A DNA stretch of 64,000 nt from Candidatus Bathyarchaeota archaeon (GTDB taxonomy: Archaea > Thermoproteota > Bathyarchaeia > JAPDIZ01): NCBI GenBank assembly GCA_029259355.1, contig JAPDIZ010000004.1, positions 62,001 through 126,000 on the forward strand, written 5' to 3'. The notes below the pieces were generated by a model. It was given only the letters and a program-made list of their open reading frames with translations, ran no database searches and was not told where the DNA came from. Positions 42,622-50,439 of this stretch are shown in pieces; position 1 is the first letter of the stretch; each line of letters starts with the position of its first letter. The position numbers and the translations under genes are program-made.

Positions 42622-43437
42622 TTGAGTTTATTTCCAAGAAAACTCCCCACACTTCTTCTCAGAAAGGACAAGAAATTTGTCGAATTTCACCTCAAGCTCG
42701 AAGGCTCTCCCACAGCGATGGAAAGAGTTTTGCGGGTGCTGCAAGAGCATAGCGTCGGCGTCGAAGAGGCTTGCGTATACTCCCACCCATCCGAAATGGA
42801 CATTGGCGAACAAAGGCGCTCACTTGTATTTGAGGGTTTCTTAGAAGTGACCAATTCCTCAACGCCTCTTACCCAGCTTCGAGAAAGCCTTGGAGGAATT
42901 AGTGATGTCTACGAGGTTCGTATACACCCGTACCCAATAGCTGGATTAGCAGCTTGCCGAATGCACTTTCCACCCACGGTTCTTGGAGAGGGGTGTGTCA
43001 TCTTCAGGAGGTCTACTTGGGGCAACTTCCTCAAGAGGCTCTATGAAAAGTTTTCCTCAGCTGCCTACATAGTGATGTATCAAGCAGGCATGGGGGTGGC
43101 AGCCTCTCACCTATCGGCTGAGGAGTTGGAGGAGCTGTATTCCATAGACCCTTGGATGCGCATCCGCATCTTCATAGATTTTTCACAAGCTCTTGGATGG
43201 GGGAGGTATGAGCTGGTTGAGGTTGACAGCGAAAACCTGTTTATGCGTATGAGGATGTACGACCACTTTGAGTGCGAGCCCTTTAGGAGGGAGTCGAGTG
43301 AGCCAAAGGCCTACTTCGTGAGAGGGTATTTGCAAGCGACATTGGAGAAGATGTTCGACAAAGAATTCGTTGTTGACGAGGTTCGGTGCATAGCCATGGG
43401 AGACCCATATTGCGAGATAGTTGCTAAAGCTCGGTAG
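42622..43437 (+). CDS. ACT-like plus V4R-domain protein
   Basis: 271 residues. The N-terminal ~95 (KFVEFHLKLEGSPTAMERVLRVLQEHSVGVEEACVYSHPSE) looks like an ACT amino-acid-sensing domain. The rest is a V4R domain, with RGYLQATLEKMFDKEFVVDEVRCIAMGDPYCEIV at the end. TTG start. It probably senses a small ligand and regulates the divergent winged-helix gene's targets. It is only weakly similar to the V4R protein at 6427. Confidence 0.75.
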   Translation: MSLFPRKLPTLLLRKDKKFVEFHLKLEGSPTAMERVLRVLQEHSVGVEEACVYSHPSEMDIGEQRRSLVFEGFLEVTNSSTPLTQLRESLGGISDVYEVRIHPYPIAGLAACRMHFPPTVLGEGCVIFRRSTWGNFLKRLYEKFSSAAYIVMYQAGMGVAASHLSAEELEELYSIDPWMRIRIFIDFSQALGWGRYELVEVDSENLFMRMRMYDHFECEPFRRESSEPKAYFVRGYLQATLEKMFDKEFVVDEVRCIAMGDPYCEIVAKAR

Positions 43438-43440
43438 AGG

Positions 43441-44382
43441 CTAGAGCAGAGATAGCGATGGAGCTTGCCTCAGTAGGTTAGTGGAGAACTCCTGCTTGTA
43501 TTGGTAGATGGGAGTAGTGAACTCGTAGGATACTCCAAAGACCTCTGTCGAGAAAGCGCCTTCCACATTAATGGATACTGCAGAGCTTTCTCCATTTGCA
43601 ATATGCGTAGCCCACCACTTTCTAAGAGTTTCTTCATCTAGCTCTATGGAAAACGTCACCGTAGCCCTTTCGCCTGGCTTCAGAAGCGTGTTTACAGAAG
43701 AAACCCACTCCCTAGAGACTCCGTTGACGTTGACAGCGCATCGAAGCTCGCGAACGGTTACAGCCTGTGAGTTCTCGAGTTCCACCCCAACCGAGTAAAT
43801 GAGCTCGACGGATTGAGAAGAAATCTCTCCCCAGCTAGCCGATAGCTTGCTCACCCTTACCAACCCGAAGGGGGTGGAGAGTTCTGTGGGCGGGGTGTTG
43901 GAGAGCGTTTTGCAGAAGTTGGTTTGGTAAACCCACTTGGTGGTGAAGGGCTTTTTTAATGCAATAGGCTCCACCCCTACTAAGACGTATCCAGAAATCT
44001 CTATCTCCGTCTCCTCGCCACGCTCTACGTGAGAGCATAGCCACTCACCTAGCTTGGTGTTGTCCACTACAGCCGCTAGCTCAATAGGCGACGAACTCAT
44101 GGGAAGCAGCACCGTTGGAGATGGAGAAACCAGAAACCCCATCTTCACTTCGTTGAAGTAAATTGCGCCAGAGACTCTGTCGATAATTATGGGGGATAGC
44201 GAGGAGTTCTCCACCACAAGGTGGATCTTTACCTCCGTGTAGTCTTCAGTGACCTCGCCCCACTCAAGGGAGTAGGTAGATATGTGCGGCGGCGAGGCAT
44301 AGACTGTGTAAGCTATGAACACAACCAGCACTACTAGCAAAGCATAGGCTGCTTTCCTCGCCCAGTCCAAAACGAAGCCCAC
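43441..44382 (-). CDS. Tandem WHy/LEA14-like surface protein
   Basis: 313 residues. A membrane anchor (AYALLVVLVVFIAYTVY, about 12-28) is followed by two WHy-type beta domains: WGEVTEDYTEVKIHLVVENSSLSPIIIDRVSGAIYFN and WGEISSQSVELIYSVGVELENSQAVTVRELRCAVNVN. LEA14-like domains are associated with desiccation or membrane stress. ATG-type start. It is 3 nt from the convergent V4R stop. Confidence 0.72.
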   Translation of the reverse strand: MGFVLDWARKAAYALLVVLVVFIAYTVYASPPHISTYSLEWGEVTEDYTEVKIHLVVENSSLSPIIIDRVSGAIYFNEVKMGFLVSPSPTVLLPMSSSPIELAAVVDNTKLGEWLCSHVERGEETEIEISGYVLVGVEPIALKKPFTTKWVYQTNFCKTLSNTPPTELSTPFGLVRVSKLSASWGEISSQSVELIYSVGVELENSQAVTVRELRCAVNVNGVSREWVSSVNTLLKPGERATVTFSIELDEETLRKWWATHIANGESSAVSINVEGAFSTEVFGVSYEFTTPIYQYKQEFSTNLLRQAPSLSLL

Positions 44383-44427
44383 CTTGTGAAGTACTCTATA
44401 GTGGTTTGGCTAAGGATTAAATCCTTT

Positions 44428-45279
44428 TCACAAAACCTCCGAGATCTTCTCCCACATCCGCCTAATCTCTTGAGCCGATGGAGAAGCTGGGCTATACTCA
44501 ACTACGGGCTTTCTGTGGGTAGCTGCTTCGACCACTTTTTCGTCAAAGGGTATCTTGCCCACAACCTCCACCTCTACTCTAGAGCAAAACCCCTCTATCT
44601 CCTCCGAAACCTCCTCGTTTACGTCGTACTGGTTTATGCAGACGTAGGTGGGAACTCCGAAGTGCTTGGAGAGGTCTATCAGCCTAGATAGGTCGTGAAG
44701 CCCAGAGGGTGTGGGCTCAGCAACCGCTAAAACAGCTGATGAGCCGCTCACTGACGAGATCACCGGGCAGCCTATGCCAGGAGGCCCATCCACTATCAGG
44801 AGCTTTGCCCCCTCCTTTCCAGCGACTACGGCAGCGGACATCTTGAGCTCAGTCACCAGCTTCCCAGAGTTTGCTTCTCCTGGAAAGAGCCTTGCGTGGC
44901 AAAGAGTTCCGTAGCGCGTCTTTGACAGGAATATCTCGCCAGATACGTGATCCCTCATCTCGATAGCGTTTTGCGGGCATACGAGAGCGCAGACTCCGCA
45001 GCCCTCACACCTCACTAAGTCTATCTCCAAGGTTATTGGATCTATGGCTAGGAAGCGACAACTGGTTGCGCAGAGCCCACACCTCAAGCACTTCTCCTCG
45101 TCCCTACGAGGCTTCTTGGACCCAACAAACTCCTTTTTTGAGAGGATTTGAGGCTCGAGGAGTATGTGGAGGTTTGGAGCATCTACGTCGCAATCCACCA
45201 AAACCTCGTCTTCGGCTAACGCAGCCAGTGACGCGACTATTGTGGTTTTGCCCGTACCCCCCTTTCCGCTAAGCACCAC
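44428..45279 (-). CDS. MinD/ParA-like ATPase with inserted ferredoxin domain (copy 1)
   Basis: 283 residues. P-loop: LSGKGGTGKTTIVASL; then LVDCDVDAPNLHILL; an inserted pair of 4Fe-4S motifs, CLRCGLCATSCRFLAI and CEGCGVCALVCPQNAI; then LLIVDGPPGIGCPVIS and VLAVAEPTPSGLHD. The GTG start has AAGGAG just upstream and comes 13 nt after the sister gene's stop. Proteins of this type occur with NifX/NafY-like and Mrp proteins in anaerobic archaea. They are thought to handle iron-sulfur or Mo/W cofactor parts, but their substrate is not proven. Confidence 0.88.
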   Translation of the reverse strand: MVLSGKGGTGKTTIVASLAALAEDEVLVDCDVDAPNLHILLEPQILSKKEFVGSKKPRRDEEKCLRCGLCATSCRFLAIDPITLEIDLVRCEGCGVCALVCPQNAIEMRDHVSGEIFLSKTRYGTLCHARLFPGEANSGKLVTELKMSAAVVAGKEGAKLLIVDGPPGIGCPVISSVSGSSAVLAVAEPTPSGLHDLSRLIDLSKHFGVPTYVCINQYDVNEEVSEEIEGFCSRVEVEVVGKIPFDEKVVEAATHRKPVVEYSPASPSAQEIRRMWEKISEVL

Positions 45280-45291
45280 TAGCTCCTTCAG

Positions 45292-46116
45292 CTAAACCAC
45301 CTCAGACACCTTGTCCAAGGCCTCTGCGAAGCGGCTTCTCCAACTTTCTTCTTCCACCAAAAGCCTCTTCCTTGAGTAGAGCTCAGCGATTCTTCGGCTA
45401 AAGGGAATCTCCATCACCACCGGAACCCCTCTTTTTTGGCAGAAGCTCTTCACATCCTCGTACCCGAAGCCAGACTTGTTTATAACCGCTACTAGTTTGA
45501 TTGATAGGTTTTGGCAGACATCTGCGATGATAGAGAAGTCGTGTAGTCCCATGGGAGTTGGCTCCACAACACCTACAGCGACATCGCAGCCATACATCGC
45601 CTCAACTGCTGGGCAAGAAGTACCAGGAGGCCCGTCAATGACCACCAATCCACCATCACGCGCCATCTCCTTCACCGACTCGATGACTGGAGTTGCCCTC
45701 GGCTCGCCAACGTTCAACACGCCGTAGACTAGCTCAATGCCTTTTCCAGCTCCCCACCTCACCACGCCTATGGGCCTATTCTCTTCGTAGATGGCTTGTT
45801 CTGGGCATGCGATGGAGCACGCTCCGCAGCTATGGCAAAGCTCCTCAAAAACCAGAACCTGCTTCCCAACCACAGCGATGGCGTTGTATGCACAAACCTC
45901 AGCACACTTTTTGCAGAAGGTACACTTGGACAGATCTATTCTGGGAACTTTTACGCAAACTAGCTTCTCCCCTTCTACCTTTGGGGATATGAAGAGGTGA
46001 GCGTTTGGCTCCTCTACGTCGCAGTCGAGCAGCTGAGCGCCAACAGCCACCGCGAGGTTGGTGGCGAAGTAGGTTTTTCCAGTCCCTCCCTTGCCGCTTA
46101 CCACAGCTATCTTCAT
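45292..46116 (-). CDS. MinD/ParA-like ATPase with inserted ferredoxin domain (copy 2)
   Basis: 274 residues. AVVSGKGGTGKTYFATNLAVAVGAQLLDCDVEEPNAHLF, CTFCKKCAEVCAYNAI, CHSCGACSIACPEQAI, VVIDGPPGTSCPAVEAM and VGVVEPTPMGLHDFSI repeat the layout of copy 1. Only the C-terminal half differs much. ATG start, 15 nt from the NifX/NafY-like gene. The two ATPases are tandem and probably form a heterodimer. Confidence 0.9.
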   Translation of the reverse strand: MKIAVVSGKGGTGKTYFATNLAVAVGAQLLDCDVEEPNAHLFISPKVEGEKLVCVKVPRIDLSKCTFCKKCAEVCAYNAIAVVGKQVLVFEELCHSCGACSIACPEQAIYEENRPIGVVRWGAGKGIELVYGVLNVGEPRATPVIESVKEMARDGGLVVIDGPPGTSCPAVEAMYGCDVAVGVVEPTPMGLHDFSIIADVCQNLSIKLVAVINKSGFGYEDVKSFCQKRGVPVVMEIPFSRRIAELYSRKRLLVEEESWRSRFAEALDKVSEVV

Positions 46117-46130
46117 GCTCGCTCATCTAC

Positions 46131-46535
46131 CTAAACCACTGGTCCAGGCCTCCACCCAAATCCGGAGAAGCCAAACCCTCTTCCATGCATCCCACACGCT
46201 AGGTCGTAGCTAGCTTTCTGCAACAAACCCCTCCTCCAGCTCTCGACGGCTTCCCTAACCGTTCCAGAAGCCCCCACGTAGACCTCTATCCCAAAGCTTT
46301 CGAGCATGCTTATAGCTTTAGGTCCTAGGTTGGAGCATATCAGGACATCTACTCCCATCCTGCGGAGTATCTCGGGCGCCTTCCCCACTCCACCCATGTG
46401 CTCGCTTGTGTTGGGAACTACCTTAACCTCTCCCGTGTCTAGGTCTACTATGGTGAAGGTTGGGGCTCTGCCGAAGTGGGGGCAGACCGCCTCATCTAGG
46501 CCAGCGTTTCCCATCGTTGGAACGCACACCCTCAT
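46131..46535 (-). CDS. NifX/NafY-like (dinitrogenase iron-molybdenum cofactor) protein
   Basis: From ATG 46535: RVCVPTMGNAGLDEAVCPHFGRAPTFTIVDLD, then GVDVLICSNLGPKAISMLESFGIEVYVGASGTVREAVESW. This is the RNase H-like fold shared by NifX, NafY and NifB C-terminus, which bind Fe-S-containing cofactor precursors. The tail is Gly/Phe/Met-rich (CGMHGRGFGFSGFGW). No nitrogenase genes are in the window. The promoter has the TGYGCATAWGCRCA palindrome 18 nt before the ATG. Confidence 0.88.
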   Translation of the reverse strand: MRVCVPTMGNAGLDEAVCPHFGRAPTFTIVDLDTGEVKVVPNTSEHMGGVGKAPEILRRMGVDVLICSNLGPKAISMLESFGIEVYVGASGTVREAVESWRRGLLQKASYDLACGMHGRGFGFSGFGWRPGPVV

Positions 46536-46552
46536 ATCAACCATCCTCGATG

Positions 46553-46566
46553 TGTGCGTATGCACA
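46553..46566. promoter_or_regulatory. Palindromic operator candidate (TGYGCATAWGCRCA family)
   Basis: TGTGCGTATGCACA, following TAAATTAATG (46568-46577) on the minus strand and 18 nt before the NifX/NafY-like ATG. The same intergenic region drives the divergent Mrp gene. Confidence 0.6.
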
Positions 46567-46623
46567 AAAACATTAATTTATGTTTCCTTCCGCCTTACCC
46601 AAGGTCTTTCGAAGAGGTGGGTT

Positions 46624-47469
46624 GTGGTGGAGGAGGCTAGAAAGAGAATCGCTGAGCTCGATGAGAGAATAAAGACTTCGATGTCTAAGATCAAGCACAA
46701 GCTCGTGGTTTTGAGCGGAAAAGGAGGCGTTGGCAAAAGCACAGTCACCGTAAACCTTGCAGTTGCGCTTGCGATGAGGGGGAGGGCTCAGATGGTGGGT
46801 GTGCTAGACGCCGACATTACTGGTCCAAGCATCCCCAAGATGATGGGGATTCGCCATGAGCAGCTCGATGTGTCAGCTGGAGCCATTGTCCCGGTAACCG
46901 CTGCGCTGGGGATAAAGGTGGTTTCGATGGACTTCCTCCTCTATTCAGATGAGATGGCGGTTATCTGGAGAGGCCCCCTAAAGTCTATGGCCATAAAGCA
47001 GTTTTTGGGAGAGGTTCAGTGGGGTGAGCTCGAATACCTCCTCATCGACCTCCCTCCTGGCACTGGAGACGAGGCGCTCACCATTGCTCAGTCGATTCCA
47101 AAGATCGATGGAGCGGTGATAGTGACCATACCGTCTGAGGTGTCTCAGCTAGTGGTTAAGAAGGCGGTGACCTTTGCCCGCCACCTCAACATACCCGTGG
47201 TAGGCATTGTGGAGAACATGAGCGGGTTTGTGTGCCCCAAGTGTGGGGCTGAGGTGGACATATTGGGGTCAGGAGGTGGTCTAAAAATTGCTCTTGACCT
47301 AAATGTGCCGTTTTTGGGGAGGGTACCCATCGACCCGAGGATTAGGAAGGGGTGCGACGAGGGAGCACCCTTCGTCATCAGGTACCCAGATTCCCCGGCT
47401 ACAAAGTCTTTCACAGAAATCGTCGAAAAAATCGAGAGGTTCGTGGAGAAAGGGGAGAAGCCTAGCTAA
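46624..47469 (+). CDS. Mrp/NBP35-type iron-sulfur scaffold ATPase
   Basis: 281 residues from GTG 46624 (VEEARKRIAELDERIKTSMSK), with GAGGTGG seven nt before. P-loop LSGKGGVGKSTVTVNLAVALA, Walker B LLIDLPPGTGDEALTIAQ and the cluster-binding FVCPKCGAEVD (CxxC) are all present, plus MSGFVCPKC. It delivers Fe-S clusters to target proteins. Divergent from the NifX/MinD operon. Confidence 0.92.
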   Translation: MVEEARKRIAELDERIKTSMSKIKHKLVVLSGKGGVGKSTVTVNLAVALAMRGRAQMVGVLDADITGPSIPKMMGIRHEQLDVSAGAIVPVTAALGIKVVSMDFLLYSDEMAVIWRGPLKSMAIKQFLGEVQWGELEYLLIDLPPGTGDEALTIAQSIPKIDGAVIVTIPSEVSQLVVKKAVTFARHLNIPVVGIVENMSGFVCPKCGAEVDILGSGGGLKIALDLNVPFLGRVPIDPRIRKGCDEGAPFVIRYPDSPATKSFTEIVEKIERFVEKGEKPS

Positions 47470-47491
47470 AAACTAGGTAGCTGAAGCTTCC

Positions 47492-47737
47492 TCAGACCCC
47501 GGTAGCTGGGGTTTCCTCAGATCCCTCTCCGTAGGTTGTAGGCGCCTTAGCTCCTCTTAGCTCTCTGAGCCTCTTTCTTATCAGCTCAAGCTCCGCCTCT
47601 AGCTGCTTCTCTAGAAGCTCCAGAACCATCTCCTCATATTCCGGCGGCGCCCACGGGAGGGGGTAGGTGAAGGGAGCGAAGTACGCCATCCACGGAAGCG
47701 GACTCCACCACCAAAGCCACGGCCACCAGAGCGCCAC
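47492..47737 (-). CDS. Small Trp/Pro-rich protein with coiled coil
   Basis: 81 residues: N-terminal WWPWLWWWSPLPWMAYFAPF, then a helix EYEEMVLELLEKQLEAELELIRKRLRELRG. The layout, an aromatic/proline N-terminus and a coiled coil, matches the DUF5320-like small proteins beside NifX genes. It is convergent with Mrp. Confidence 0.6.
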   Translation of the reverse strand: MALWWPWLWWWSPLPWMAYFAPFTYPLPWAPPEYEEMVLELLEKQLEAELELIRKRLRELRGAKAPTTYGEGSEETPATGV

Positions 47738-47749
47738 CTTCCTCCCCTC

Positions 47750-48139
47750 CTACTCCTCCTTCTCCAGCTTCTCCAAAGCCCTCCTAATCTCAGCAATCCT
47801 CTCCTCAACTCCTCTCAGCTCCTCCTGTAAGTAGTTGCGGTAGTCCTCAAGAGCGCTAAGCTCCTCCTCCAAGTAGGACCCGGGCTGCTCCCCCCTCCTA
47901 AGCTCCTCAAGCCTCTTCTTCATCCACTCTATCTCCGCCTCCACAGCCTTGATCTGCTGCTCCAACAGCCACTCCTCAACCTGTGGAGGAGGGGGCTGCA
48001 TGAACCAAGGCATTGGTGGAGGAGGCATTGACCACGTAGGCTGTAAAGTCGACTGCTGAGATGGCTGACTGGAAGCGGGGGGATAAGCCCAAGGAGGACC
48101 CATACCCCTTCTTCGCCACACATCAAACCAAGAACTCAT
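47750..48139 (-). CDS. Pro/Gln-rich protein with long coiled coil (DUF5320-like)
   Basis: 129 residues: RRRGMGPPWAYPPASSQPSQQ, WSMPPPPMPWFMQPPPPQ, then two coiled-coil helices (EEWLLEQQIKAVEAEIEWMKKRLEELRRG and LEEELSALEDYRNYLQEELRGVEERIAEIRRALEKLEKEE). 12 nt before the next gene. Function unknown, but its size and layout pair it with the NifX/MinD proteins. Confidence 0.65.
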   Translation of the reverse strand: MSSWFDVWRRRGMGPPWAYPPASSQPSQQSTLQPTWSMPPPPMPWFMQPPPPQVEEWLLEQQIKAVEAEIEWMKKRLEELRRGEQPGSYLEEELSALEDYRNYLQEELRGVEERIAEIRRALEKLEKEE

Positions 48140-48180
48140 TTCTCAAACCTCCTAATTGCATAAAAGGGAGGCTGGGGGCT

Positions 48181-48453
48181 TTACCAGATTCGCCATGGCC
48201 AGCTATACCAGTATGGGTAATACCAGTATGGATACCCCCACCAGCTAAACCAAGGAGCTCCCCAGCCCCATCCAAATGGGTAGAACCATCTGTAGGGGCC
48301 GAAGAGCCACCAGCAGGCTCCTCTACCGAATATCCATCCTGGCCTCTGCCATGGCGGTAGGTAGCTGAAGGGTCCTCTGCCAGGCCATGGGCTTAACCAG
48401 CCCCAGCCTCCTCCTCTACCTCTCCAACCCCATCCGCCAAACCACCAAGCCAC
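48181..48453 (-). CDS. Trp/Gly/Tyr-rich small protein
   Basis: From GTG 48453 (AWWFGGWGWRGRGGGWGWLSPWPGRGPFSYLPPWQ), preceded by GGAGGTGG, 90 residues, of which roughly a fifth are Trp. It ends WGYPYWYYPYWYSWPWRIW. No predicted fold. Such extreme Trp content suggests a membrane-surface or RNA/pi-stacking protein rather than an enzyme. It is the first gene after the palindrome at 48477. Confidence 0.6.
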   Translation of the reverse strand: MAWWFGGWGWRGRGGGWGWLSPWPGRGPFSYLPPWQRPGWIFGRGACWWLFGPYRWFYPFGWGWGAPWFSWWGYPYWYYPYWYSWPWRIW

Positions 48454-48476
48454 TTGTAACCACCTCCAACATTTTT

Positions 48477-48490
48477 CGTGCATATGCACA
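48477..48490. promoter_or_regulatory. Palindromic operator candidate (TGYGCATAWGCRCA family)
   Basis: CGTGCATATGCACA, with a perfect 12-bp palindromic core GTGCATATGCAC. CTTAAATA directly follows on the plus strand, i.e. is the box A on the minus strand. 24 nt before the Trp-rich gene's GTG. Confidence 0.62.
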
Positions 48491-48516
48491 TATTTAAGCG
48501 TTTATTCCCTAAGACG

Positions 48517-49104
48517 CTACCGCCTCCTAAGCTCGTTAAGCCTTTTCCTCATCTCCTTAAGCTGCTGCTCCAAGAAGCGTATCTGCTGCTCCAGCATCTC
48601 AGCCTCTTGCTCAGGGCTTGCAGCTGGCTGCTGAGACGGTAGAGGAGGGGGAGAAGGTGGTGGAGGCCCCCAGGCCACTCCACGCCCCATCCCCATGCCC
48701 ATTCCTCTACCCATTCCTCGACCCATGCCCATTCCTCTACCCATTCCAAAGCCAGGAGCCATGGGCATGGCTGGAGCCTGAGCGAGCCTACCTGCTTTGT
48801 AAGCCTCCACCGCCTCCCTGACGGTGCCAAAAGCGCCCGTGAATATCCTTACCCCAGCTGATGAAAGCACTTGATAGGCGTTTGGCCCCACGTTTCCAGT
48901 TATAACCGCCTCAACCCCTCTCTCCGCAACCAGCTGAGCAGCTTGTATTCCCGCTCCGCTGGGCATGGAGACAGCTGGGTTGGGGATGGCTTCATACCTC
49001 ATGGTGTCTGTATCGACAAAGACGAAGTAGGCACACCTTCCAAACCTTGGGTCTACTGGAGCGTCTAGCGAGCCGTACGAAGCGGTTACGCACACTCTTG
49101 CCAT
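48517..49104 (-). CDS. NifX/NafY-like protein with Gly-Met-Arg repeats and coiled coil
   Basis: From ATG 49104 (ARVCVTASYGSLDAPVDPRFGRCAYFVFVD) 195 residues. The NifX/NafY domain spans about 1-118 (GVEAVITGNVGPNAYQVLSSAGVRIFTGAFGTVREAVEAYKAG). A linker GMGRGMGMGRGMGRGMGMGMG and a proline-rich stretch lead to a C-terminal coiled coil (EQEAEMLEQQIRFLEQQLKEMRKRLNELRRR). The coiled coil resembles that of the DUF5320-like genes, so these proteins may assemble through it. Confidence 0.83.
   Translation of the reverse strand: MARVCVTASYGSLDAPVDPRFGRCAYFVFVDTDTMRYEAIPNPAVSMPSGAGIQAAQLVAERGVEAVITGNVGPNAYQVLSSAGVRIFTGAFGTVREAVEAYKAGRLAQAPAMPMAPGFGMGRGMGMGRGMGRGMGMGMGRGVAWGPPPPSPPPLPSQQPAASPEQEAEMLEQQIRFLEQQLKEMRKRLNELRRR
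48692..48747. repeat. 26-nt direct repeat, 30-nt period, inside the NifX fusion gene
   Basis: Positions 48692-48717 and 48722-48747 are identical over 26 nt. They encode the Gly-Met-Arg-Gly repeats. Such repeats are prone to slippage, so length variation is expected between strains. Confidence 0.8.
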
Positions 49105-49122
49105 AGCGGTCACCGCAGACAA

Positions 49123-49136
49123 TGAGCAAATGCATA
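49123..49136. promoter_or_regulatory. Degenerate palindromic operator candidate
   Basis: TGAGCAAATGCATA matches TGYGCATAWGCRCA at 11 of 14 positions. TTTATTTTTA lies beside it on the minus strand as box A, and the ATG of the NifX fusion gene is 19 nt away. Confidence 0.45.
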
Positions 49137-49285
49137 AAAATAAACCCAGCGGTCTGAGAAAACCTATTAAGCTGAGAGGGCCAACACCCTATGTAAGGAT
49201 CCCCTATCTGATGGGTGATGAGTGGGGACCTCTGGGAGCGCATGCGATGACCAAAGAGATGACTAAGGCTTTTGTGAAGTTCTGA
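49130..49285 (+). CDS. Candidate 51-aa basic protein
   Basis: HKNKPSGLRKPIKLRGPTPY and the C-terminus AMTKEMTKAFVKF. The composition looks protein-like and the frame is closed by TGA at 49283. Its ATG lies inside the operator at 49123-49136, so it would be divergent from the NifX fusion gene. No homologue recognised; could be a remnant. Confidence 0.35.
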   Translation: MHKNKPSGLRKPIKLRGPTPYVRIPYLMGDEWGPLGAHAMTKEMTKAFVKF

Positions 49286-50436
49286 CCCCAGCTGCATAGT
49301 TATTGATTTCGCGGAGAAACTCTGTAGATAGCTTACCGCTCTCGATCTGCTTTCTCGTCTCTTCTATCAAGCGGTTGATGGTCTTTTGGTCGCTAACTGG
49401 CGCATACGCCTTTAGGAGGTAGAGGTTTTTGGGAAGCTTCTTAGGCTCACCAAGCTTAGCCGATACGCACGCAAGCTCTGAGGTGAAGAGTCTAGCTCGC
49501 TGAAGATCTCCTCAGCTAGCGTCCAAGCCCTCCCAAAACCTCTTTTCCTTCTCCCTCGCAAGCATCTTCATGACAACGTGCTCAACCTCTTTTGCTTCGG
49601 GTTTTTTGCTGGAGACAGGCGTAGGCTCCTCAGAGATCGCAGCATCTCTAGAGGCTTAAGCAAACGGAGGCTCGCCAGTGAGCAGTTCATAAAAGATAGC
49701 GCCCAGCTGCCATATGTCGGTCTGTTGGTCTACATCCCCGAACTCACTGGATACGTGCTCAGGAGCTAGGTAGCTGGGGTCGAGCACATCACTAACTGCG
49801 CAGGCTCTCCCAAGTTACCAGCGAGACTCGAAGGATTTCACCCTCAGCCACCAGCATCTGCTGGGGGAGAAAGCTCCGTGCACAACCTCCTTTCATGCGC
49901 GTAGGCAAGCCCAGACGCAGCCTCAAACACGTACCTAGCTGCGTCGTCAACACTCACTGGCTTGAGTAGATTTGCCAACGTGTTTTCGCGGTACTCAAGC
50001 TCTACGTGTGGGACGGGGTCTGCGCCAGCGGAAAGGAGCTTAGCTATGTTGAGCGGTCAAGCTTTCCCCAGTCTCCGACACTCTCCAAAAACCCCTCTAC
50101 CGAAACCTTCTCGAGGTTAGGGAGAACCTCCAGAGCAACTTCCAGCTCCTCAGCCGGACTCCTCGCTCTATACACCTCGGCAAAGCCCAGTTTAAGCTAC
50201 GTGAGTACACTCCTCATATCGGCTGAGGAGCTCCTCGATAGGCGTTGCTCTAGGCCTCTCCTTCTTGGCTTGCGGAGGCTGAGACGGGGCGACTTTCTCC
50301 AAAGGCACTACTGGCAGAGGAGTTTCGGGTATCTGCAGCTCAGCAACCTCGGAGGGAGGTGGTAGAACAGCGGTTTCGGGAGGAGCTGGCGAGAGAGGGG
50401 GCGGGCTCCGAGATGACTTCTGAGATTAGGACAAGC
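49286..50436 (-). pseudogene. Degraded Ser/Thr protein kinase
   Basis: Reading the minus strand through several frameshifts gives kinase pieces in the right order: VVPLEKVAPSQPPQ (Pro-rich linker), [83 protein letters not shown], then a C-terminal VVMKMLAREKEKRFW. These are the helix alpha-E/catalytic-loop region, the APE motif and the DxWxxG motif. The HRD catalytic Asp is not seen, since the region reads HGAFS. At least four indels or stops. The neighbouring protein at 50440-50883 is probably its N-terminal membrane part. Confidence 0.72.
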
Positions 50437-50439
50437 CGC

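Noticed and set aside
46306-46623. An upstream extension of the Mrp protein
   Set aside because: It is antisense to the NifX-like gene and its promoter. GTG 46624 has a clear ribosome-binding site.
48477-48490. A restriction-site-like GCATATGC core
   Set aside because: Its position between TATA box and start codon in several operons fits an operator better than a methylation site; no cognate methyltransferase seen.
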